In this document: positions 9,305 to 16,792 of the stretch, in pieces | Layout of the letters: every line of letters begins with the position of its first letter | How positions within the stretch are numbered: the stretch's first letter is position 1 | Assembly: GCA_026713925.1 (NCBI GenBank) | Contig: JAPONM010000027.1 | Span: 62,001-126,000 of the forward strand | From: Gammaproteobacteria bacterium | GTDB taxonomy: Bacteria; Pseudomonadota; Gammaproteobacteria; UBA4575 | Length of the DNA stretch: 64,000 bases | Direction: 5' to 3' | Program-made: the position numbers and the translations under genes | Notes under the pieces: generated by a model | Databases searched by the model: none | Seen by the model: only the letters and a program-made list of their open reading frames with translations | What the model was told of the DNA's origin: nothing

Positions 9305-12300
9305 GTGGCAGGGAATAAAGGACCGCAGGGCGCGCCTTCGCGCACTCGACCCGTCCGCATCGTTCATTGTGCAGGCGCCTGCCGGCTCGGGGAAAACCGA
9401 GTTGCTGATGCAGCGCTTTCTCATGCTTCTCGCACGCGTTGAGGCCCCGGAGGAGATCATCGCGATTACCTTCACCCGCAAGGCTGCCGGTGAAATGCGC
9501 CAGCGGATCATACAGGCCCTGGAGTCCGCCAGACGCCGGGCAGATCCCGAGAAAGAGCATGAGCGGCGCACCCGGGAACTCGCTGGCAAGGCCCTGGACC
9601 GGGATGCGGAGAAAGGCTGGCAGCTGCTGGACAATCCTGCGCGCCTGCGTATCCAGACGATTGATTCCCTCTGCATGGCGCTGGCACGCCAGATGCCCGT
9701 GCTTTCCGGGTTTGGATCGGTGCCTGCGATCACCGAAAATGCGCAGTCCCTGTATCGTGAGGCAGCAAGAAACACTGTCCTGGAGCTGGAATCGGGGGGC
9801 AGCTGGTCAGATGCTGTCATGCATCTGGTGCGATGCCTGGACAACCGGCTGGACAGGCTGGAGGAACTGATTGCGACCATGCTTGGGCACCGGGACCAGT
9901 GGCTGCGCCATATTGCCAGTCCGGATGAACCCAGGCTGGAACGGGGGAAGCTCGAGGCGGCGATCGCCCGGGTGGTCACCGGTGCCTTGCGTGGACTGAA
10001 CAAGCGGTTCCCCCGCAGCCAGGTCCCGGAACTGGTCAGCGTGGCCCGCTTTGCCGCCGGGCACCTGCCGCATGAAAGCGGCTCTTCCATTGCCCGCTGC
10101 CTTGATCTTGCCGGGTTGCCCGGTTCGGGGCTGAAGCATCGCGGACAGTGGGAAGGGATTGCCGAGCTGCTGCTGACGCGGGGTGGCGCCTGGCGCGCAC
10201 GGGTCACCCGGGACCAGGGCTTTCCTCCCCAGGGCGATGCCGCAAGCCAGGGCGAGAAGGAACGGTTTCGCGAAATGAAGCAGCGCATGGAGGCGCTGCT
10301 GCAGTCGCTGGAAAGCGAGGATACATTCCGCCAGCAACTGGCCCTGTTGTCGCAATTGCCACCCTGCACCTATGCCGATGAGGACTGGGCAACTTTGCAG
10401 GCATTGGTGCAGCTGTTGCGCATCGCATCGGCGCACCTGGAGCTGGTGTTCACCGAGCGGGGACAGATCGACTTCACTGCGCTCGCACAGGCTGCCATCA
10501 TGGCTTTGGGCGGGACCGATGCGCCGACGGACCTCGCACTGGCTCTGGACTACCGCATACAGCACCTGCTGGTGGACGAATTCCAGGACACATCGTTCAG
10601 CCACTACCGTTTGCTCGGACACCTGACGACCGGCTGGCAGCGCGGGGACGGGCGCACCCTGTTCGTCGTCGGTGACCCCATGCAATCCATCTACCGTTTC
10701 CGCGAAGCGGAAGTGGGACTGTTTTTTGTCGCCAGGGACAGGGGGATTGGACCGGTGCCGCTTGAATTCCTGAACCTTGGCGTCAATTTCCGGTCACAGC
10801 AGGGAATCGTTGACTGGATCAATGAGCATTTCGAGAAGGTGCTGCCGGAGCATGACAGTTTCAATGAAGGTGCCGTGTCTTTTTCGAACTCGGTATCCTT
10901 TCACCCGAAACTGGAGGCACAGGCCGTGACCGTCTGCCCGTCGTATGAGTGGGATGACACTTCGGAGGCGCGCAAGGTGGTGTCGATCGTGGAACAGGCC
11001 AGGGCAGAGTCTCCGCACGGCACGATTGCAATTCTTGTACGGGCCCGTACCCACCTGGGGGAAATCACGCAGCAGTTGCGCAAGGCAGGGCACCGGTTTC
11101 AGGCTGTGGAGATCGACAGGCTGACCAATCGCCCGGTTATCCAGGACCTGCTGGCATTGACCCGGGCACTGAGCCATCTGCACGACCGGATTGCCTGGCT
11201 TGCGGTGCTTCGTGCCCCGTATTGCGGGCTGACACTTGCCGACCTGCATGCCCTGGCGGGAGATCGCCCGGACAGGACGGTGATTGATCTGCTCCACGAT
11301 GAGCAGCTTGTCGTACAACTGAGCCGAGACGGCCAGAGCCGCATTGCCCGGGTATTGCCGGTGCTGGATACGGCATTGCAGGAGCAGGCCCGCTGCTCCG
11401 TCAGGAATACGGTGGAGGGAACATGGACCGCCCTTGGCGGCCCGGCCTGCCTGCCTGACCGGTCAGGGCTTGAGAACGCGGAGGTTTTTTTCCGGCTGCT
11501 CGAGGAAATCGGCGGGGAACGGGAGGTGCCGGATACTGCTGAGTTCTGTGAGCAAGTTGAACGACTGTTTGCCCTGCCAGATGCGCAAGCAGACGGTACG
11601 CTACAGCTGATGACGATCCACAAGGCGAAAGGGCTGGAATTCGACACCGTGATCCTGCCTGGACTGGGGCGCATACCGAAGCACGATGAAGAGAAACTGC
11701 TGCACTGGCTGGAATATGGCCGGGAATCAGGGGGCAGCGAGCTTCTCCTTGCTCCGATCAGCCCGTACGGCCAGGAAAAAGGCCAGCTCGCCTCCTATCT
11801 GAAACGCCTGGACGGTATCAAGGGAAATTTTGAAGACGGACGGCTGCTTTATGTCGCGGCTACCCGGGCCAGGCGCCGCCTGTACCTTCTGGGACATGCC
11901 AGGCTCCAGGAGCAAGGCGGTATGCAACCAGCCCCCAGGCCGCTGAAAAACTCCCTGCTGGCATGCCTGTGGCCAGCAGTGGAAGACAGCTTTCAGTCAA
12001 GTCTTGCAGGACAGCACGATTCTGAAGCGCGAATGCCGGAGATGGCAGTCCAGCCGGAAATCCGGACTGTTGCGCGAACCCGGCTGGCCCTGGACTGGGC
12101 ATTGCCGCCCCCTGTGCAGCCGGTTCTGGCGGCAGGTCCAGCTGCAGGATCATCCGATGATGAACGAAAGGCGATCAAGTTTGACTGGGCAGGCGAGACC
12201 GCGATGCATATTGGTACGGTTGTCCATCGCCTGTTTCAGCATATTGGTTCAAGGGGCATTGAACAGGTCCGCCCGGGCGAACTGCATCGCCTTGAGCAGG

Positions 12301-12743
12301 CTGGCTACAGGATGCTGAAGCGTCTGGCCGTGCAGAAGGACCAGCTTGGTGGTGCATTTGAAGTGGTGTGCTCAGCCCTGAGGGCAGTGTTGGACGATGA
12401 TCGAGGGCGATGGATCTTGAGTGGTACGCACCGCAAGGCAGGCACCGAGCTTGCGTTGAGTTGTGCGGAAGACGGCAAGATCGAACATATTATTATTGAC
12501 CGCACTTTTGTGGACCAGCAGGGGGTACGCTGGATCATCGATTACAAGGCAAGCTCACATGGAGGCAAGATTGACGAGTTCCTGGACCAGGAGCAGAAGC
12601 GCTACAGGGAGCAACTGGAACGTTACGCACGTGTCATGAGGAAAATGGAAGGAAACCCGATCAGGCTGGGCCTTTACTTTCCGCTTTTGAATGGATGGCG
12701 GGAGTGGGAATTTTCTGCAGGGTCAGCCGGTCATTCTGAATAG
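9297..12743 (+). CDS. AddA-like UvrD-family helicase with C-terminal nuclease domain
   Basis: A superfamily 1A helicase of about 1148 residues. Motifs in order: Walker A QAPAGSGKT (Lys33), ITFTRKAAGEM, Walker B LVDEFQDTS, VVGDPMQSIYRFR, TIHKAKGLEFDTVI and YVAATRARRRLY. The C-terminal ~200 residues carry a RecB-type nuclease with IDR followed by WIIDYKASS. This is the architecture of AddA, the partner of AddB. The ATG at 9297 lies inside the end of the upstream AddB-like gene (eight-base overlap); an alternative start lies 18 bases upstream. Coupled translation suggests equimolar production of the two subunits. High GC like its neighbour. Confidence 0.9.
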   Translation: MNRWQGIKDRRARLRALDPSASFIVQAPAGSGKTELLMQRFLMLLARVEAPEEIIAITFTRKAAGEMRQRIIQALESARRRADPEKEHERRTRELAGKALDRDAEKGWQLLDNPARLRIQTIDSLCMALARQMPVLSGFGSVPAITENAQSLYREAARNTVLELESGGSWSDAVMHLVRCLDNRLDRLEELIATMLGHRDQWLRHIASPDEPRLERGKLEAAIARVVTGALRGLNKRFPRSQVPELVSVARFAAGHLPHESGSSIARCLDLAGLPGSGLKHRGQWEGIAELLLTRGGAWRARVTRDQGFPPQGDAASQGEKERFREMKQRMEALLQSLESEDTFRQQLALLSQLPPCTYADEDWATLQALVQLLRIASAHLELVFTERGQIDFTALAQAAIMALGGTDAPTDLALALDYRIQHLLVDEFQDTSFSHYRLLGHLTTGWQRGDGRTLFVVGDPMQSIYRFREAEVGLFFVARDRGIGPVPLEFLNLGVNFRSQQGIVDWINEHFEKVLPEHDSFNEGAVSFSNSVSFHPKLEAQAVTVCPSYEWDDTSEARKVVSIVEQARAESPHGTIAILVRARTHLGEITQQLRKAGHRFQAVEIDRLTNRPVIQDLLALTRALSHLHDRIAWLAVLRAPYCGLTLADLHALAGDRPDRTVIDLLHDEQLVVQLSRDGQSRIARVLPVLDTALQEQARCSVRNTVEGTWTALGGPACLPDRSGLENAEVFFRLLEEIGGEREVPDTAEFCEQVERLFALPDAQADGTLQLMTIHKAKGLEFDTVILPGLGRIPKHDEEKLLHWLEYGRESGGSELLLAPISPYGQEKGQLASYLKRLDGIKGNFEDGRLLYVAATRARRRLYLLGHARLQEQGGMQPAPRPLKNSLLACLWPAVEDSFQSSLAGQHDSEARMPEMAVQPEIRTVARTRLALDWALPPPVQPVLAAGPAAGSSDDERKAIKFDWAGETAMHIGTVVHRLFQHIGSRGIEQVRPGELHRLEQAGYRMLKRLAVQKDQLGGAFEVVCSALRAVLDDDRGRWILSGTHRKAGTELALSCAEDGKIEHIIIDRTFVDQQGVRWIIDYKASSHGGKIDEFLDQEQKRYREQLERYARVMRKMEGNPIRLGLYFPLLNGWREWEFSAGSAGHSE

Positions 12744-13204
12744 ATGGAAGCGAGGGGCAAGCGATCCCCGGTATCTGTAAATTTGGGCACACCGGATCAG
12801 AAGTCTGTTTGGAAGTCAATGATATAAGTGTTTATATTCAATATATTACTGACTATATTTAATTTTATATATCAGTATATAATGAAGAATTATCCTGCCA
12901 GGATGAGTCGCCTCGTATTCTGGACAGGTTTGACTCGGAAACGGGGAATACAGTATTGCTGCCCCGATAGTATTCCAGGCCATTGGCCTGGGCATGAACC
13001 CCCCGAAAGCGAAGCATGATGCCGGCACATTTTCCGTGAACGCCGTGGCTGTGCAATAATCATTAGCCGGTGTGATGCTACGTGCCGTGTAGCTTGCCGT
13101 ATGACATGAACCGCAATTTGACAGTCGCATGCAAATCCAGTCCAACTGCTGCTTTCCTGCACAAATGTGCAGAAATACCGTCCCTTGTGTGCCAGCCACC
13201 TCCA
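12744..13204. other. Intergenic region with AT-rich promoter-like core
   Basis: This 461-bp gap separates the AddA-like gene from the phosphoribosyltransferase gene. Around 12830-12885 it becomes extremely AT-rich, with overlapping TATA-like and dyad-like tracts. A 45-codon frame begins at the ATG at 12882 and a longer variant at 12828, but neither resembles a protein I recognise. I see no RNA gene. The AT-rich core could be a promoter or a binding site for a nucleoid protein. Confidence 0.4.
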
Positions 13205-13924
13205 ATGAAGCCACCTAGCGACCCTGTTAATCTTGATGCTTGGCGAAACCCCGTAGGGGTAACGGTTCCCGATGACGAACTGGATTTCCTGCTGGTACCG
13301 GACCGGGTTGAGGCAGCAGTATGCCTCGAGCTTGCCCGGCAGGTACATGGGTACCAGTGCAGAATGCAAGGGAAACAGGGTGAAATCAATTCGGCGCTCA
13401 TGGTTGCCATGGGCGGGCTGCTGCCCGGGATATTGCTTTACGACTACTTGGTCGGAGGGCGCCACGAGCGCACTTCGAAAATTCGGTTCGGTACTGTCAG
13501 GGTAGCAAATTACACAGGACCTGGTGAGCGCCATGGTCAGCCCCAGGTGCTGGATGAGGTTTCCATGCCGGTCCAGGGTCAGACTGTACTGATCATCGAT
13601 GACCTGGGAGACAGTGGCGATACCCTGCGGTTTCTTTCAGAGCATGTCCTGGACAAGGGAGCCGAAAAAACCCTGATTCTCACGCTGTACATGAAACCGG
13701 ATGCCATGCAGGCCTGGGCGGTGGATTTCTTCTTCGGGGAGATCTCACAGAATACCTGGATCATTACTCCCAGGGAACGGGTCGAGACCCTGATGAAACG
13801 TGTACCGGTATGGAAGCAGCGGGGTGCGAGCGAGCAGGAGTGCCGGCGCAGGCTGTGCGACCTGATCGGGTACAGCGCCCAGGAAGTTGACTACTACCTC
13901 CCGATTGCCTATGCAAAAGGCTGA
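13205..13924 (+). CDS. Phosphoribosyltransferase-domain protein
   Basis: About 239 residues with a type I phosphoribosyltransferase core. The PRPP-binding loop is visible as VLIIDDLGDSGDTL, matching the two-acidic, Gly-x-Thr consensus. The hydrophobic hood region (AVDFFFGE) resembles xanthine/hypoxanthine-type enzymes, but I cannot name the base used. An N-terminal extension of ~100 residues precedes the core and a C-terminal ~50 residues follow. The start at MKPPSDPV is chosen because upstream residues look non-coding; no clear Shine-Dalgarno is present, and starts at 13082 or 13106 are possible. It appears monocistronic. Confidence 0.7.
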   Translation: MKPPSDPVNLDAWRNPVGVTVPDDELDFLLVPDRVEAAVCLELARQVHGYQCRMQGKQGEINSALMVAMGGLLPGILLYDYLVGGRHERTSKIRFGTVRVANYTGPGERHGQPQVLDEVSMPVQGQTVLIIDDLGDSGDTLRFLSEHVLDKGAEKTLILTLYMKPDAMQAWAVDFFFGEISQNTWIITPRERVETLMKRVPVWKQRGASEQECRRRLCDLIGYSAQEVDYYLPIAYAKG

Positions 13925-14170
13925 TTCAAGATTTCTGCTCCAGGACTGGCCGGGACGCGGTGCATGGCAGACTCCATGGCACCTGATCCCTGGACCGGGC
14001 AGGCAAGACCTTGTATTTTGTCAAGAACCTGCTTTAACCCATTATTTAATAAAATGATAAACTGGTGAATCGTAAACGTGGCTGTTGATCCAGGTGTTGT
14101 GTCTGCACAGGGTATAGGTGCAGTACACAGTGTCACACCCACCCCGTCTTTGCTGGAGGTAACCTGAAAA

Positions 14171-15028
14171 ATGGAGGCGCTCAATCTCTTCGACCACCCG
14201 TTACGTGGCACCCCTTTCGGTTTGGCCCTGGACCTGTGCGTACTGCTCGCAGCTGCTGCATGGCTGCTTTCAGTCATTACTCGTGAATATTCCTGGGTAG
14301 ACCGGATTTGGCCGATTTGCCCGGCGGTGTACTGTATCCTGGTTGCAGGTGCAAGCGATTTTGATTCAGGGCGGATCAATCTCATGACGGCACTTGTCTT
14401 CCTTTGGGGGGCGCGATTGACATTCAACTATGCCCGCAAGGGCGGGTTCAGTAAGGGCGGCGAGGATTACCGCTGGGTTGTCATTCGTGAGCGAGCCGGG
14501 CCGGTCGGGTTTCAGGTGCTGAACATCGCTTTTATCGCGCCGGGGCAAATGCTGCTGGTCTGGCTGTTCACCTCGCCAATTCACCAGGCCTGGCTGTGGA
14601 GCGCCACGCCGCTGAACTGGCTTGATGCAATTGCGGCTGCCGTGTTCCTGGTGCTGTTTATCGTCGAGGCCATCGCCGACGAACAGATGTGGAGGTTTCA
14701 GCAGGACAAGAAACGGCGTATTGCTGCAGGAGAAGATGCAGTCCAGCCATTCATCACAACCGGCCTTTTCAGCTATTGCCGGCACCCCAATTACTTTTGT
14801 GAAATCGCCATGTGGTGGGTTATTTACCTGTTTGCTGTCACGGCTTCCGGCATGTGGCTGCACTGGACGGGTCTTGGATGTATCTTGCTAACACTGTTGT
14901 TCATCATGTCAGTACGGCTCACTGAGTCCATTTCGGTATCAAAGTACCCCGGATACCGCGAGTATCAGGACTCTACACCTGCACTGATTCCAGTGCCGAA
15001 AATCGGCCGCACAAAGTTGTTGAGTTAA
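14171..15028 (+). CDS. DUF1295 / steroid 5-alpha-reductase-like membrane protein
   Basis: A 285-residue polytopic membrane protein of the DUF1295 family, related to steroid reductases and isoprenylcysteine methyltransferases. At least six hydrophobic segments are visible. The family signature near the C-terminus is SYCRHPNYFCEIAMWW followed by a KYPGYREYQ motif. The GGAGGT at 14154 sits a suitable distance before the ATG. Members probably use a nucleotide cofactor to modify a lipid, but the substrate is not known. Its end overlaps the end of the convergent HigA fragment by four bases. Confidence 0.85.
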   Translation: MEALNLFDHPLRGTPFGLALDLCVLLAAAAWLLSVITREYSWVDRIWPICPAVYCILVAGASDFDSGRINLMTALVFLWGARLTFNYARKGGFSKGGEDYRWVVIRERAGPVGFQVLNIAFIAPGQMLLVWLFTSPIHQAWLWSATPLNWLDAIAAAVFLVLFIVEAIADEQMWRFQQDKKRRIAAGEDAVQPFITTGLFSYCRHPNYFCEIAMWWVIYLFAVTASGMWLHWTGLGCILLTLLFIMSVRLTESISVSKYPGYREYQDSTPALIPVPKIGRTKLLS

Positions 15029-15204
15029 GCCTTGGGGTCTGTCAAGTCCAGCGGATAGAGTTTGGTTTCATAGGCCTCGACAAGTGTAACCAGCACATCC
15101 AGTCTTTCCCCGTCCGGCGAATCAGGAGCAGCCGTCATCAGCCTTTTAATCTCTTCAAGTGCCGTGTGGTAATCGGTGTCTGTTTCAACAGACCTGATGT
15201 CCAT
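15025..15204 (-). pseudogene. HigA-type antitoxin, truncated before the DNA-binding domain
   Basis: A 59-residue protein closely resembling the N-terminal part of HigA-family antitoxins: MDIR start, an acidic linker, the conserved GERLDVLVTLVEAYE helix, and an abrupt end after LDLTDPKA. Full HigA continues with a Cro/C1-type helix-turn-helix of ~60 residues, which is missing. A strong AAAGGAGG precedes the ATG, so it may still be translated. No HigB toxin gene is adjacent. It is best read as a remnant of a toxin-antitoxin locus, or as a stand-alone toxin-binding stub. Confidence 0.7.
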
Positions 15205-15251
15205 GGTTTTTGCCTCCTTTATCAAATAGGTTAAGCATCAATTTTGCCGGA

Positions 15252-15545
15252 CTAATCGTGAGTGCCACTCTGGAATTCGAGCAGTTTTTCCCATAGTTCC
15301 TGCGCATCGCAGATGACCTTTGGGGTCGCATACAAGTTCGGGTGTATTTGTTCTGGCAAATAGCCCGTGGGTTTGAATGTTTGCTTTCCTACAACCCAAG
15401 AGGCTTCCTGTCGCCTATCTCCGAGATAGTCTCCCACTGACTTCGGGTCTATACCTAGCAGATCTGCAACTGCACTGTACGTGCAGCGGACTTCTTCATC
15501 GTTAAGAAATTCAAGAACTTCTCTTATGATCTTTTTTCTGTCCAT
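15252..15545 (-). CDS. Small HTH-like protein of unknown function
   Basis: A 97-residue protein I cannot assign to a named family. Its central part (CTYSAVADLLGIDPKSVGDYLGDRR, residues ~21-45) has the feel of a winged-helix segment, resembling the DNA-binding wing of alkyltransferase-like proteins, followed by ASWVV and a Pro-Gly-Tyr segment. It starts just upstream of a cluster of TTGGTA-type repeats and is divergent from the coiled-coil gene, so it might bind those repeats. The fold comparison is by eye only. Confidence 0.55.
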   Translation of the reverse strand: MDRKKIIREVLEFLNDEEVRCTYSAVADLLGIDPKSVGDYLGDRRQEASWVVGKQTFKPTGYLPEQIHPNLYATPKVICDAQELWEKLLEFQSGTHD

Positions 15546-15573
15546 CTCTTTCTAAATTGCCAGTACTGATATT

Positions 15574-15662
15574 CCAAATTGGTATTTAGCTGCTGGTACT
15601 GCCTGCCAGTTTCTACTAAGTTGGTAGAATAATACCAATTCAATGAATAATTGGCATTTAGC
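15574..15662. repeat. Clustered TTGGTA direct and inverted repeats (operator-like)
   Basis: Within 90 bp there is a perfect inverted repeat TTGGTA-N6-TACCAA (15621-15638), a small palindrome CCAAATTGG (15574-15582), and a near-identical 14-base direct pair AATTGGTATTTAGC (15577-15590) and AATTGGCATTTAGC (15649-15662). The cluster lies in the divergent gap between the HTH-like gene and the coiled-coil gene, which suggests a multi-site operator controlling both. Confidence 0.55.
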
Positions 15663-15723
15663 AAAATTGTGAAAAACTCAGTGACGCCGCCAGGCATGCC
15701 AGCATTTATAAACAGTTTAGCTG

Positions 15724-16413
15724 ATGAAAATCCTAGACGACTTGCTGGTCTACCGAAAAGCTGATCATGCAAAGAACACTTCTTTTATAAATGGTCGCGG
15801 GTCGATGACAAGTTATAGCCCTGAAGGTCTTGCCTGTTTATGGGAATCCGGCGCACGCGAATGTGAAGCCCAGGCCTGCAAGCTTGAAGCGACTGTCCGG
15901 AAATGGAAAACCAGGGACAACACCCGTGCTGTGACAATGGTTGCCCATGAATGGCAAACTGTGGCTGAAGACCTTGAAGGCTGTGCCCGCTCCATTGAAA
16001 AACATTATCTCAGTGACTTGCTGGCCGAAGTCCAAAGCAGGAGAGGCGAGACTTTTGAATGGTTAAATAAGGCTCATGACAATGAAACTGCGGTCCGTTC
16101 CCGAGAAGCTTGCGAAGCGGCTACACGCAAGATAGAGGCAAAAGCACAAAAATGGAAGGGCAAGGTCGATGATTTAAGAGCCAGTGCCCAGTTATGGAAA
16201 GACAAGGCAAGTGCCCTGCTGGGTGATCCTAAAGCCCAAGCCAGGCTCCATGAAGCTGAAGCACGTGAATGGGAGGAGAAGGCCTCGGAGCTGAAGGCCG
16301 GTGCACAAAAGCTGAGGGCGACTGTGGATAAATGGGCAGAGAAAGCACAGGAACTGGAAGACCAGTCTCGTGAAGCTGCAGCCAAAGCCGGTGATCTTCG
16401 TAACAGCAATTGA
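15724..16413 (+). CDS. Charged coiled-coil / hendecad-repeat protein of unknown function
   Basis: Up to 229 residues, rich in Ala, Glu, Lys and Trp, with no recognised domain. From residue ~45 it is almost entirely predicted helix with recurring units such as AREWEEKASELKAGAQKL, TVDKWAEKAQELEDQ and ASAQLWKDKASALL, giving an 11-residue-like periodicity seen in some LEA-like and amphipathic helical proteins. There is no signal peptide. The start is uncertain: 15724 and 15805 (MTSYSPEG) are both possible and neither has a strong Shine-Dalgarno. It is divergent from the HTH-like gene across the TTGGTA repeats. Confidence 0.6.
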   Translation: MKILDDLLVYRKADHAKNTSFINGRGSMTSYSPEGLACLWESGARECEAQACKLEATVRKWKTRDNTRAVTMVAHEWQTVAEDLEGCARSIEKHYLSDLLAEVQSRRGETFEWLNKAHDNETAVRSREACEAATRKIEAKAQKWKGKVDDLRASAQLWKDKASALLGDPKAQARLHEAEAREWEEKASELKAGAQKLRATVDKWAEKAQELEDQSREAAAKAGDLRNSN

Positions 16414-16792
16414 TTTCATTCGACACTGATAGATGCAAGGGCAGGTGCAATTAACTCATTCCTCTGTTCCAGCTAACTTGACCTGCTGAACTGGAAAGTG
16501 ATAGATCCATGCAGCTTATTTTTACAAGTCGTTTGTGGGGTCAAGCCGTGGATCATCTGATACTCCTGGACGAACAGGGTGCCAGGTATACTAAAATTTG
16601 ATGGCAGGCAAATTATGTTGATTCTGGTGCAACGTATACATGGGGGCATCGGTCGGCTTGAAGTCATTTCCACGCTTTGTGTTAACACAGCTAGTTGGCA
16701 CAATCGAAACAATTAGGTTAAAATTCACATCGGCTTAGGTGTCTTTAACAGCCCCTTCCCATCAATCGTCTAAACATAAAGGACAGGGTGTC
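16414..16792 (+). promoter_or_regulatory. Leader of the TonB-dependent receptor with a sigma-70-like promoter
   Basis: This 379-bp gap holds no gene I can support. A promoter candidate lies at 16695-16724: TTGGCA, 18-base spacer, TAAAAT. A GTGTTAACAC palindrome sits just upstream (16679-16688) and could be an operator. No Fur-box-like sequence is obvious, so iron control of the receptor is not supported by sequence. Confidence 0.45.

Noticed and set aside
15524-15772. 82-codon minus-strand frame across the TTGGTA repeats
   Set aside because: It overlaps the start of the HTH-like gene and consists of the repeat DNA; no Shine-Dalgarno or protein features.
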